Source: Saccharospirillum sp. MSK14-1
GTDB lineage: Bacteria; Pseudomonadota; Gammaproteobacteria; Pseudomonadales; Natronospirillaceae
Assembly: GCF_003054965.1 (NCBI RefSeq)
Contig: NZ_MIES01000026.1
Span: forward strand, 310,001-374,000
Direction: 5' to 3'
Length of the DNA stretch: 64,000 nucleotides
Shown here: positions 18,949 through 27,797 of the stretch, piece by piece
How positions within the stretch are numbered: position 1 is the first letter of the stretch
How the letters are laid out: the number at the start of each line of letters is the position of its first letter
The notes under the pieces: generated by a model
The model's database searches: none
Seen by the model: only the letters and a program-made list of their open reading frames with translations
What the model was told of the DNA's origin: nothing
Program-made: the position numbers and the translations under genes

Positions 18949-20747
18949 CGTTGGATACCCGTATTGAATCGCTGAGCGCTGCCTATCGTTCAGGCGACTG
19001 GACGCCGGAAAGTGTATTGGCGCAGATTCGCCAGCAAGCCACGCATTACGCCGATCACAATATCTGGTTGTACCAGCTCAGCGACGCTGAATTGCAGCCG
19101 TATTTCGACGCGCTGGCCAAGAAAGACCCGGCCAGCACACCCTTGTGGGGCATCCCCTTTGCCATCAAAGACAACATCGATCTGGCGGGTGTGCCGACTA
19201 CCGCTGGTTGTGAGGCGTTTGCCTATACACCGACCGAGTCCGCTGTGGTGGTGCAGCGGTTAATCGCCGCCGGTGCCATTCCCGTTGGCAAAACCAACCT
19301 CGACCAGTTTGCCACCGGTCTGAACGGCACGCGTTCGCCGCACGGCGCCTGTGCCAATGCCTTCGACGCCGACTATATCAGCGGCGGCTCGAGCTCAGGG
19401 TCGGCGGTCGCGGTGGCATTGGGCATGGCAAGCTTCAGTCTGGGCACCGATACAGCGGGGTCCGGCCGGGTCCCCGCCGCGTTCAATAATCTGGTGGGCT
19501 TGAAGCCAAGCATCGGCCTGTTGCCGACCACAGGTGTGGTATCGGCATGCCGCAGTCTCGATTGCGTCAGTATCTTTGCGCTCAACTGCAGCGACGCCAA
19601 TGCGGTGCTGGCCTGTGCTGAAGGCTTGGATGAGGCCGATCCCTACAGCCGCAGCAATCGTTATGACAACAGCGCCCGCCACTATGGTGTACGCCAAGGG
19701 CGATTGCGGCTGGGTCGTTTGCGCGCAGCGGATTTGAAATTCTTTGGTGACGATGACTTTGCGGCGGCCTATCAGCAGAGTCTGGTGGCCTTGGATAATC
19801 TGGATATCGATTGGGTCGAGATTGACTACGCCCCCTTTGATGAAGCCGCACGGCTGCTTTATGAAGGGCCCTGGGTCAGCGAACGCTACCTGGCGATTCA
19901 GCCGATGATGGAGCAGCAACCGGATCAGGTGTTTTCCGTGGTGCGTGACATCATTGCCGGAGGGCGCGACCCCAAGGCGACCGATTTGTTTCGTGCGCAA
20001 TATCGTCTGAACGCGTTGAAGCGCACCTGCTGGGCGCAGCTTGAAGGGCTGGATGCGCTGCTCACGCCGACCGCGGGTCGCCATTTCACCATCGCCGAGT
20101 TGCTCGAAGAGCCGGTGCGTTACAACAGCGAATTGGGTTATTACACCAACTTTATGAATCTGATTGATTGGGCGGCCGTAGCAGTGCCAACCGCGTTTAC
20201 CGAAGCCGGCCGGCCATTTGGAATCACGCTCAGTGCACCGGCGTTTCGCGACCGGTCTCTGTTGTCGATCGCCCATCGACTGCAACAGTCGTTGGCGTTG
20301 CCTCAAGGCGCACTGCAATGGCCGCCGCTGCCAGCTTCCCAGACCGCAGTGGCCGCGCGCGACCATATCCGGGTTGCCGTCTGTGGCGCTCATCTGGAGG
20401 GTTTGCCGCTGAATTTTCAGTTGGCTGAACGCGGTGCAAAATTGCAGGAAAAGACGCAAACCTCGGCGAATTATCGCTTTTATGCTTTGGCCGGAGGCCC
20501 GCCGTTCCGGCCGGGACTGGTACGTGACGAGTTAGCGGGCGTGGCCATTGAGGTGGAAGTCTGGTCGGTGCCGTCGGACGCCTTTGGCAGTTTTGTCGCC
20601 GATATTCCGGCGCCGCTGGGCATCGGCAAATTAGAGCTGGCCGATGGCCGCTGGGTGAGCGGTTTTATCTGCGAAGCGGCCGGTCTGAGCGGCGCCACCG
20701 ACATCAGTCAGTATGGCAGCTGGAAAGCCTATCTGGCGGCCGTTTGA
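18945..20747 (+). CDS. atzF: Allophanate hydrolase
   Basis: 600 residues, two domains. Residues ~1-440 are an amidase-signature domain with the Ser-cisSer-Lys triad: K75 in [10 protein letters not shown]150 in SGGSSSGSA and S173 in DTAGSGR. Residues ~450-600 are the C-terminal domain that completes decarboxylation of the product in this family. It converts allophanate to ammonia and CO2. Overlaps the carboxylase by 4 bases and ends the operon. The rpoZ promoter begins right after it. Confidence 0.95.
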   Translation: MTLDTRIESLSAAYRSGDWTPESVLAQIRQQATHYADHNIWLYQLSDAELQPYFDALAKKDPASTPLWGIPFAIKDNIDLAGVPTTAGCEAFAYTPTESAVVVQRLIAAGAIPVGKTNLDQFATGLNGTRSPHGACANAFDADYISGGSSSGSAVAVALGMASFSLGTDTAGSGRVPAAFNNLVGLKPSIGLLPTTGVVSACRSLDCVSIFALNCSDANAVLACAEGLDEADPYSRSNRYDNSARHYGVRQGRLRLGRLRAADLKFFGDDDFAAAYQQSLVALDNLDIDWVEIDYAPFDEAARLLYEGPWVSERYLAIQPMMEQQPDQVFSVVRDIIAGGRDPKATDLFRAQYRLNALKRTCWAQLEGLDALLTPTAGRHFTIAELLEEPVRYNSELGYYTNFMNLIDWAAVAVPTAFTEAGRPFGITLSAPAFRDRSLLSIAHRLQQSLALPQGALQWPPLPASQTAVAARDHIRVAVCGAHLEGLPLNFQLAERGAKLQEKTQTSANYRFYALAGGPPFRPGLVRDELAGVAIEVEVWSVPSDAFGSFVADIPAPLGIGKLELADGRWVSGFICEAAGLSGATDISQYGSWKAYLAAV

Positions 20748-20751
20748 GGGC

Positions 20752-20779
20752 TTGTTGTTTTGCTCAAAGTCCGTACAAT
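20752..20779 (+). promoter_or_regulatory. Probable sigma-70 promoter for rpoZ
   Basis: TTGTTG at 20752-20757 and TACAAT at 20774-20779 with a 16-base spacer, directly after the atzF stop. It would let rpoZ be expressed independently of the guanidine operon. Confidence 0.55.
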
Positions 20780-20832
20780 TCGCCGGCTCGAAAGCTTATT
20801 CGAACCCTATCCCGCTCGCTGAGGAGACTCTG

Positions 20833-21069
20833 ATGGCTCGTGTCACTGTTGAAGATTGCCTGGAAAACGTGGCCAACCGCTTTGAATTGATCATGGTGGC
20901 CAGCAAGCGTGCTCGTCAGCTTGCTAACGACGGCGCCGATGCACTGGTGCCGGAAGAAAACGACAAGCCGACGGTTATCGCGTTGCGTGAAATCGCTGAA
21001 CAAAAGATCAACCCGGAAGCCATTCTGGCCGAAGGTAAAGAAGACGATCTCGACGTCGATTTTGGCTGA
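20833..21069 (+). CDS. rpoZ: RNA polymerase omega subunit
   Basis: 78 residues from the ATG at 20833, after GAGGAG; a longer open frame from 20713 overlaps atzF and is not used. Conserved [29 protein letters not shown] start. Omega folds around the beta-prime C-terminus, aids polymerase assembly and helps form a ppGpp site, in keeping with spoT downstream. An intrinsic terminator follows. Confidence 0.97.
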   Translation: MARVTVEDCLENVANRFELIMVASKRARQLANDGADALVPEENDKPTVIALREIAEQKINPEAILAEGKEDDLDVDFG

Positions 21070-21098
21070 TCATATCGCCAGACTATGCGCTTGATCGT

Positions 21099-21128
21099 TA
21101 AAAAAACCGGGCTTGTCCCGGTTTTTTT
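21099..21128 (+). terminator. Intrinsic terminator after rpoZ
   Basis: Arms AAAACCGGG and CCCGGTTTT around a CTTGT loop, followed by a run of T. It separates rpoZ from spoT, leaving spoT to read-through or to its own start within 21129-21187. Confidence 0.85.
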
Positions 21129-21187
21129 ATTGCTGCGCCAACCGCATTGATTACACTTGAAGCAGTTGTCACTAGGAAAGACGCGCC

Positions 21188-23299
21188 TTGCTCACTGTTG
21201 ATGCCTTAGCCAAGCGGCTTGAGAGCTATCTGGAACCGGATAACATTCGTCGTATCCGGCGGGCATATTTTTATGCCGAGCAAGCCCACGAAGGCCAGAT
21301 GCGCCGCAGTGGCGAACGCTACATCACCCATCCGCTGGCCGTCGCCAATATCCTCTGTGAAATGCACATGGACCATCAAAGCCTGATGGCCGCCATGCTG
21401 CACGACGTCATCGAAGACACCGCCGTTTCCAAAGAAGCGCTGGCCGAACAGTTCGGGCCTGGCGTGGCTGAGCTGGTTGATGGCGTCTCCAAACTGACGC
21501 ATCTGGAATTCGAAACCAAAAAAGAAGAACAGGCCGAGAATTTTCAGAAGATGGTGTTGGCGATGTCCAAAGACATCCGCGTCATTCTGGTCAAGCTCGC
21601 TGACCGCTTGCATAACATGCGCACTCTCGGTGCCATGCCGCCGGAGAAGAAACGCCGTAAGGCGCGTGAGACGCTCGATATTTATGCGCCCATCGCGTTG
21701 CGTCTGGGTATCAACGATCTGCGTATCGAGCTGGAAAACCTGGCGTTCGAATCGCTCTATCCGCTGCGTGCTCAGCGCATCGCTACGGCCATCAAAAAGA
21801 GTCGAGGCAACCGCAAAGAACTGGTCGGGCAGATTCGTCAGGCGCTGGCCGAGCGATTGTCGGCCGAAGGCGTGGACGTGCAGGTGATTGGTCGCGAGAA
21901 ACATCTGTTTTCCATCTACAACAAAATGAAGGACCAGAAGAAGACGTTGCAGGAAATTCTCGACGTCTATGGGTTTCGCATCATCACTCAGTCGGTCGAT
22001 GCCTGTTACCGCACGCTGGGCGTGGTCCACAATTTTTATAAGCCGGTGCCGAATCGTTTCAAAGATTACATCGCCATTCCCAAGGCGAACGGTTACCAGA
22101 GTCTGCACACCACCCTGATTGGTATGAATGGCGTGCCCATTGAAATCCAGATCCGCACTCAGGAAATGGAAGACATGGCCAACCACGGTATCGCTGCGCA
22201 CTGGCTTTATAAAAACGAAGACAGTTCCGATAGCAGCCCGACTCACGCTCGCGCCCGGCGCTGGGTGAAAGGTCTGCTGGAGATGCAGGAGCGCGCCGGT
22301 AACCCGGTGGAATTTATTGAGAACGTGAAGATCGATCTGTTCCCGGACGAGATTTACGTGTTCACGCCCAAAGGCAAAATTCTCGAAGTGCCCAAAGGCG
22401 CAACGGCGGTCGATTTTGCGTACGCGGTGCACACCGACATTGGCAACGCCTGCGTCGGCTGTTTGGTCAATCGGCAGATTGCGCCACTGAGCCAGCCATT
22501 GAACAGTGGCGATACCATCAAGATCATTACCGCCCCGGGCGCGCGACCGAATCCGGCCTGGCTGAATTTTGTCATCACCGCCAAGGCGCGCTCCAACATT
22601 CGTCATTTCCTGAAGAACCTGAAGAAGCAGGATTCCATCGAGCTGGGTCGCAAACTGCTCAACAATTCTTTGCGCAATTTCGACACTGAGCTGGAGGCGT
22701 TGTCGGACGCCAGCATTCAGTCTTTGTTGCAGGAGTATCAGCAATCAAAGCTGGATGAATTGCTCGAAGACATTGGTCTTGGGAATCGTGTGGCCTACGT
22801 GGTAGCGCGCCGTCTGCTCAACGATTGTGCTGACACGTCTGAGGCCAGCACCGATAAAGCCATGACGGTCAGTGGCACCGAAGGCATGTTGGTCACCTAC
22901 GCCAAATGCTGCCGACCGATTCCGGGTGATCCGATTGTCGGTTTGATCAGCAAAGGCAAAGGCATGGTGATTCACACCGAACAGTGCCGCAACATTGTCG
23001 ATATCCGCAAAGACCCGGATCGCTGCATGCATCTGCGTTGGGATAAGTCGATGGAAGGCGAGTTTGTTGTCGACTTGCGCGTGGAAATGCGCAACAGCCG
23101 TGGCGTATTGGCTGGTGTTGCCAATGCGGTGTCGCAGGCGGACGCCAATATCGAAAGCATCGAAATGCAGGACCGCGATGCCACCACCAGCCGTCTGAAC
23201 CTGACTGTTTCGGTTACCAGTCGTCAGCATCTGGCGCGGGTGATTCGCCGATTGCACGGTTTACCCGCGGTCGGTTCCATCGAACGCGTGCAGGGTTAA
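21188..23299 (+). CDS. spoT: Bifunctional (p)ppGpp synthetase/hydrolase
   Basis: 703 residues, the normal SpoT length. Start is the TTG at 21188 after AGGAAAG; the homologous N-terminus (VDALAKRLESYL) begins there. The HD hydrolase domain has HDVIEDT with H72; the synthetase domain (~200-340) has RxKD-type RFKDYIAIPKANGYQSLHT; then TGS (~385-445) and a C-terminal ACT. An intact HD site makes it SpoT/Rel-type, not a synthetase-only RelA. It controls the stringent response. Confidence 0.96.
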   Translation: MLTVDALAKRLESYLEPDNIRRIRRAYFYAEQAHEGQMRRSGERYITHPLAVANILCEMHMDHQSLMAAMLHDVIEDTAVSKEALAEQFGPGVAELVDGVSKLTHLEFETKKEEQAENFQKMVLAMSKDIRVILVKLADRLHNMRTLGAMPPEKKRRKARETLDIYAPIALRLGINDLRIELENLAFESLYPLRAQRIATAIKKSRGNRKELVGQIRQALAERLSAEGVDVQVIGREKHLFSIYNKMKDQKKTLQEILDVYGFRIITQSVDACYRTLGVVHNFYKPVPNRFKDYIAIPKANGYQSLHTTLIGMNGVPIEIQIRTQEMEDMANHGIAAHWLYKNEDSSDSSPTHARARRWVKGLLEMQERAGNPVEFIENVKIDLFPDEIYVFTPKGKILEVPKGATAVDFAYAVHTDIGNACVGCLVNRQIAPLSQPLNSGDTIKIITAPGARPNPAWLNFVITAKARSNIRHFLKNLKKQDSIELGRKLLNNSLRNFDTELEALSDASIQSLLQEYQQSKLDELLEDIGLGNRVAYVVARRLLNDCADTSEASTDKAMTVSGTEGMLVTYAKCCRPIPGDPIVGLISKGKGMVIHTEQCRNIVDIRKDPDRCMHLRWDKSMEGEFVVDLRVEMRNSRGVLAGVANAVSQADANIESIEMQDRDATTSRLNLTVSVTSRQHLARVIRRLHGLPAVGSIERVQG

Positions 23300-23356
23300 T
23301 GCACTCGTACCACGACCTGCGCTAAGCTCTGCGCATCTTACTCAAGGGATGCGCTC

Positions 23357-24223
23357 ATGCCCGAATTTCCCACCTCTGCAAGCTGGTTTACCGAAGTCTG
23401 GTCTGCCGAAGGCTCGGCCTTTTCGCTGGAAGTGACCGAAAAACTGCACGAAGAAACCAGCGAGTTTCAGCACATCGAAATTTATCAGACTCGCCATTGG
23501 GGCAAGCTGATGGTGCTCGATGGCTGCTATATGGTCACCGACCGCGATAATTTCCTGTACCACGAAATGCTCACTCATCCAGCGCTTTATACGCACCCGA
23601 ATCCCAAGAAGGTGCTGATCATCGGGGGTGGTGATTGCGGTACTTTGCGCGAAGTGTTGCGGCACCCAGAGGTCGAACAGGTGTGGCAGGTGGAAATTGA
23701 TGAACGCGTAACGCGGTTGTCGGAGCAGTATTTCCCGTCCCTGTGCGAAGCCAATAATGACCCGCGCGCCAGCTTGTTATTTGAAGACGGCATTGCCTGG
23801 ATTCGCAATTGTGAACCGGGTGATCTGGATCTGATCATTGTCGATTCCACCGATCCGGTCGGCCCGGCGGCCGGCCTGTTCAACCGCGAATTTTTCGGCC
23901 ATTGCCTGCGTGCTTTGGGTAACGATGGGTTGTTGGTGCAGCAAAGCGAAAGTCCGTTGTTTCACACCGACTCACTGATTCGTGAAATGCGTTCTGAGTT
24001 GGCCGCAGCCGGTTTGGTGAACCAACTGACGCTGCCGTTTCCGCAACCCATTTACCCGTCAGGCTGGTGGAGTTGCACTCTGGCGAGTGCCCGTCTCGAT
24101 GTTCGCCAATTCCGGATTGAGGCGGCACAGAACAAGCCGTTTGCTACCCAGTATTACAACGCCGGTGTACACAGCGGTGCGTTAAATCCGCCGGAGTTTA
24201 TGAAGGCGCTGAATTCGGATTAG
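23357..24223 (+). CDS. speE: Spermidine synthase
   Basis: 288 residues. Transfers aminopropyl from decarboxylated SAM to putrescine. Motifs: LDGCYMVTDRDNFLYHEMLTH, the nucleotide-binding VLIIGGGDCGTLREVLRH, the EIDERV acid, and catalytic-loop IVDSTDPVGPAAGLF. No speD lies beside it. Confidence 0.95.
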   Translation: MPEFPTSASWFTEVWSAEGSAFSLEVTEKLHEETSEFQHIEIYQTRHWGKLMVLDGCYMVTDRDNFLYHEMLTHPALYTHPNPKKVLIIGGGDCGTLREVLRHPEVEQVWQVEIDERVTRLSEQYFPSLCEANNDPRASLLFEDGIAWIRNCEPGDLDLIIVDSTDPVGPAAGLFNREFFGHCLRALGNDGLLVQQSESPLFHTDSLIREMRSELAAAGLVNQLTLPFPQPIYPSGWWSCTLASARLDVRQFRIEAAQNKPFATQYYNAGVHSGALNPPEFMKALNSD

Positions 24224-24310
24224 TCATTTTCTGGTAAACCCGGATGCCGGTGTGACCGCTGTCACGGATGAGCCGCTAGAATGGCGCCTTAGCTGCGTTC
24301 TGGAGTTGAT

Positions 24311-24820
24311 ATGATCGATCGTCTTGCTCGTTTTATGGCCTCACGGTGGTATTGGTTAGGTTTGATGGCCGGTGCGCTGTTACTCGAAATCGTTGCCTTG
24401 TTTTACCAGCATGTGTTGAACGAACCGCCGTGCGTGTTGTGCATTCATGCACGCCTGTGGGTGCTCGGTATTTTGTTCGCTGGCGGATTGGGAATGGCGT
24501 TGCGTCGGCATGGGTGGGGCCAGGTTCTGGCGCAATCGGTGTTGATCGTCAGTCTGGTCGGTTTGTTGGAGCGCTCCTGGGTGGGCGTGCAGATTGAACG
24601 CGGTACCTACGACGGCGCTTGCGGTATGGACCCGGGGTTCCCTGTTTGGCTGCCGCTGGACGCCTGGTTCCCTAATGCACTGCAAGTCTGGACCATGTGC
24701 GGTTATTCGCCGGTGATGCCCTTTGGTCTGACCATGGTGGAAACCTTAGTCTATGGCTCGGTGCTTGGCGTGTTGCTGGCGAGCCTGGGATTGGTTGTCA
24801 TGGTGATCCGTCGTCGCTGA
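24311..24820 (+). CDS. dsbB: Disulfide bond formation protein B
   Basis: 169 residues, four membrane helices. The periplasmic cysteine pairs are C41/C44 (PCVLCIHAR) and C104/C130 (GACGMDPG and WTMCGY). It reoxidises DsbA and passes electrons to quinone. The DsbA-fold protein at 59197-59928 is far away and of a different subtype. Confidence 0.94.
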   Translation: MIDRLARFMASRWYWLGLMAGALLLEIVALFYQHVLNEPPCVLCIHARLWVLGILFAGGLGMALRRHGWGQVLAQSVLIVSLVGLLERSWVGVQIERGTYDGACGMDPGFPVWLPLDAWFPNALQVWTMCGYSPVMPFGLTMVETLVYGSVLGVLLASLGLVVMVIRRR

Positions 24821-24893
24821 TTGAGACGTCGGGCTGTGTGTTTCGAGCGCTGATCGTCTAGGCTGATTAGGCATGGAAGCCTGAGATAATTCG

Positions 24894-25550
24894 ATGTCTG
24901 CTCGACAACCAACATTTGAATCGCTGCAGTTGATTCCAGGGCAGCCACTGCAACTGGAAATTGACGGGCATAAGCGCGATCGCGACCGCAGCGTGCTGGT
25001 GGGTTATCGACCCGGAAGTGCCATTTTGGTGACGACGCCCACGATCAAAGGTCGGCCGGTGCCTGTTCGTCTCGAAACCGGTGTCAATGTCCGTTTGTTT
25101 GCCAATCGGTTGAATGGCGTCTGCGCGTTTCGCTCCAAAGTGATCTACATCGCCACCATGCCATTCGCGCATTTGCATCTGTCGATGCCGGGCGAATTGT
25201 TTATTGGTGAAATCCGCAAATCAGTACGCGCCCGGGTTAAATTGACCACGGCCTTGATCCATCAGGAAGAACGAGTCACGGCAGAGCTCACGGATTTGTC
25301 GGTGGACGGCGCGCGGGCACGCACCAGTTTCCGAAGCTTCGACGCCGGTCATGAAATCCAGGTGATTGTCCGACTGAATCTGGGGCGGGTAGAAAAAGTC
25401 ATGCGACTGAACGCACTGATTCGCTCCATCATCCTCAATAAAGAAGACGGCCAATGTACACTCGGTCTGCAGTGGCTGGACGTTCCGGCAAACGACAGCA
25501 TAGCGTTGCAAGCTTATGTTCTGGAGAGGCTGAATGAGCACCCCTACTAA
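24894..25550 (+). CDS. PilZ-domain c-di-GMP-binding protein, YcgR-like
   Basis: 218 residues. N-terminal YcgR-N-type barrel (residues ~15-100), then a PilZ domain carrying RKSVRARV (the RxxxR ligand motif) and DLSVDGAR (the D/NxSxxG motif). Such proteins act as flagellar brakes or c-di-GMP adaptors. No flagellar genes are near. Overlaps the pirin gene by 17 bases. A diguanylate cyclase follows at 26423-27520 on the other strand. Confidence 0.85.
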   Translation: MSARQPTFESLQLIPGQPLQLEIDGHKRDRDRSVLVGYRPGSAILVTTPTIKGRPVPVRLETGVNVRLFANRLNGVCAFRSKVIYIATMPFAHLHLSMPGELFIGEIRKSVRARVKLTTALIHQEERVTAELTDLSVDGARARTSFRSFDAGHEIQVIVRLNLGRVEKVMRLNALIRSIILNKEDGQCTLGLQWLDVPANDSIALQAYVLERLNEHPY

Positions 25551-26421
25551 CGCATCCCCGGTTGAAACAACCATAGCGCCGCGCGAGCAATCGCTGATGG
25601 GGTTACCCATTCGTCGTTTGTTGCCGTGGCGCGGGCAGCGTCATTGCGGTCCGTTTGTATTTCTCGATCATATGGGCCCGCACACTTTGGCACCGGGTGA
25701 CGGTTTGGATGTACCGCCGCACCCGCACATTGGGTTATCCACCTTGACCTGGTTGTTCAGTGGCGAACTGGAACATCGTGATTCACTGGGTAGTGTGCAA
25801 ACCATTCGTCCCGGTGAAGTGAATTGGATGACCGCCGGGCGTGGCATTGTACATTCCGAACGCAGCCCGGATGGCGAGCGAGCGTCCGAAGCGTCGATTG
25901 AAGGGCTGCAATTTTGGGTGGCGCAACCGCAACACACCGAAACCGGCGAGCCGCGTTTTGAGCATTATTCGAGTGACGAACTGCCCGCCTGGCAAAGTGA
26001 CAGTGCCGCCTGGGTGCTGGTTGCCGGTCAATGGCGTGAGCATCAATCTCCGGTACAGACCGATTCTGAATTAACCCTGCTGGATGTGCGGACGACCGAT
26101 GCCGGTTCGCTGGAGCTGACCGATCTGGATGCGGACTGGGAGTGGGGTATCTATCCTTTGGCTGGCTCACTGCATTGGCAGGAGGTTGAGCTGGCGCTAC
26201 GTCATTTGGGGGTGACCAACCAGCCCGCCCGTCTGCGTTGGGAAGCCGGCAGTCACTTCGTGTTATTTGGCGGAAAGACGCTGGGTGAGCGCCGTATCGA
26301 CTGGAATTTTGTTGCCTCGGATGACGCCCTGATTCGTCAGGCGCGTGAAGATTGGCAGGCACATAACTTTCCGGCGGTGCCGGGCGATAAGGGTTATGTG
26401 CCGTACCCAGGCAGCAACTGA
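25534..26421 (+). CDS. Pirin family protein
   Basis: 295 residues, bicupin. The metal-site residues of the N-terminal cupin are present: two His in PPHPHIGL, then His and Glu in GIVHSERSP. Related proteins are quercetinases or redox-sensing regulators; the role here is not predictable. Converges with the cyclase gene one base away. Confidence 0.9.
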   Translation: MSTPTNASPVETTIAPREQSLMGLPIRRLLPWRGQRHCGPFVFLDHMGPHTLAPGDGLDVPPHPHIGLSTLTWLFSGELEHRDSLGSVQTIRPGEVNWMTAGRGIVHSERSPDGERASEASIEGLQFWVAQPQHTETGEPRFEHYSSDELPAWQSDSAAWVLVAGQWREHQSPVQTDSELTLLDVRTTDAGSLELTDLDADWEWGIYPLAGSLHWQEVELALRHLGVTNQPARLRWEAGSHFVLFGGKTLGERRIDWNFVASDDALIRQAREDWQAHNFPAVPGDKGYVPYPGSN

Positions 26422-26422
26422 A

Positions 26423-27520
26423 TCAGCCAGAACGTACGCAGTTGCGGCCCGCCTGTTTGGCTTTGTAGAGCGCTTTATCGGCGCGCTGAATGGCGTCCTC
26501 TGGTGAGTGTGCGTGGCGATCATCGCTGACACCGAAAGAGGCCGAGATACTGACTTTTTTAGCGCTGCCCGTATTACCTCGATGACGTTTGCCGTCTTTC
26601 GATGAACTCGGTCGGTCGGACTTGCGCACCATCAGTGGGTAGTCGGCAATACGCTCGCGCAGCTCATCCAGAATCGGCGTCGCCTCTTCTCGCGTCATAC
26701 CACGAAACACCAGTGTGAATTCCTCTCCACCGTAGCGAAAGGCTTTCACCGGCATGCGGTGCTTGGTGAGAATGCTGGCCACCACGCGCAGTACCTGATC
26801 GCCGGTTTCGTGTCCCCAGGTATCGTTAAACGATTTGAAATGATCGACGTCGGCCATGGCAATGGCATAGCGTCGACCGAGGGTTCGCAGTGACTGGCTG
26901 AGCGCGCGGCGATTGGGAATGTTGGTCAGCGCATCGCGGTACGCCACCGAATAGGCGTCGGTCAGAATGGTAGCGCCAATGACCACCGCCAGTGCAATCC
27001 AGACAAGCGACGCGGCCTGCTCACCCTGCCAACTGAGTATCGCCGTCAGCAAAACGCCCAGACCATGCCAAGGCCAACTGGCCGACGGTTTGAGTACAAA
27101 GCGGAACAAGGCCGACAAACCCGACAGAAAAATCAGCGTTAAAATGACCGGTGAAATCTGCACAATCGGCAGCGCCTGTGGCCATCGAGTTTGTGGCCAC
27201 TGCTGCCAAGTGGTCGGTAAAAAAGGCCACCAGGGCCAGAGTGCGATGATCATCAGGACGGCTAAGGACAGCCAACTGCCGGTGAGCCGCAGCGGTTTGT
27301 CCGGTCGCCAGAATGCCCACAACCAAGCCAGCCAAACAGCCAACGCAGGACCCGGCTCAATGATGGCTTCCTGGCTCAGGCAAACGGTCATCAGCACCAG
27401 CAACAGCGTTAGCCAGGCAGTGCGATGAAAGACCATGGCTAGGACAGCGGTGGCGAGTAAGACCCAAACGGCGGGCGACAGCGTCATGCCATCAAAGTAA
27501 GACAGCACAGCCGAAGACAT
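26423..27520 (-). CDS. Membrane diguanylate cyclase (GGDEF)
   Basis: 365 residues from the ATG at 27520; a later Met at 27487 is also possible and no strong ribosome site decides between them. The N-terminal ~190 residues hold six or seven hydrophobic segments. The C-terminal GGDEF domain has RYGGEEF intact, so it should make c-di-GMP from two GTP. The inhibitory I-site position before it reads R-M-P-V instead of RxxD, so product inhibition at that site is probably missing. A Ser/Arg/Lys-rich insertion (RPSSSKDGKRHRGN) sits after the active site. Confidence 0.9.
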   Translation of the reverse strand: MSSAVLSYFDGMTLSPAVWVLLATAVLAMVFHRTAWLTLLLVLMTVCLSQEAIIEPGPALAVWLAWLWAFWRPDKPLRLTGSWLSLAVLMIIALWPWWPFLPTTWQQWPQTRWPQALPIVQISPVILTLIFLSGLSALFRFVLKPSASWPWHGLGVLLTAILSWQGEQAASLVWIALAVVIGATILTDAYSVAYRDALTNIPNRRALSQSLRTLGRRYAIAMADVDHFKSFNDTWGHETGDQVLRVVASILTKHRMPVKAFRYGGEEFTLVFRGMTREEATPILDELRERIADYPLMVRKSDRPSSSKDGKRHRGNTGSAKKVSISASFGVSDDRHAHSPEDAIQRADKALYKAKQAGRNCVRSG

Positions 27521-27797
27521 CCGATACAGCGGGCTTTCAGACAAAGGAGACCTCGAAATCCAACGGTGATTCTGGCGGTTTAAAACGTCTGTGGCGCAGC
27601 GCTTTATCAATCAGACCTGAGCGAGTGCCGGTGAACCAGAAGTTGGGCATAGCAAAGCATAGATTGATCGTCATGTCAGCGACTGTCATCCAGGCCGTTT
27701 GGTTGTTATTCAGCCACGAACTTTAAGCTGCGAGACAGTGCCAGTGAGCGACGCTAGACTGGCGCCACTTAATTTAAAGACCGCAGGAGTCATGAGA

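Noticed and set aside
21206-22744. Long open frame (about 512 codons) antisense to spoT
   Set aside because: It lies wholly inside spoT, has no family pattern and is rich in His, Gln, Arg and Phe as expected from reading a coding strand backwards in GC-rich DNA. The same holds for antisense frames at 16600-17877, 31829-33130 and 39886-40971.
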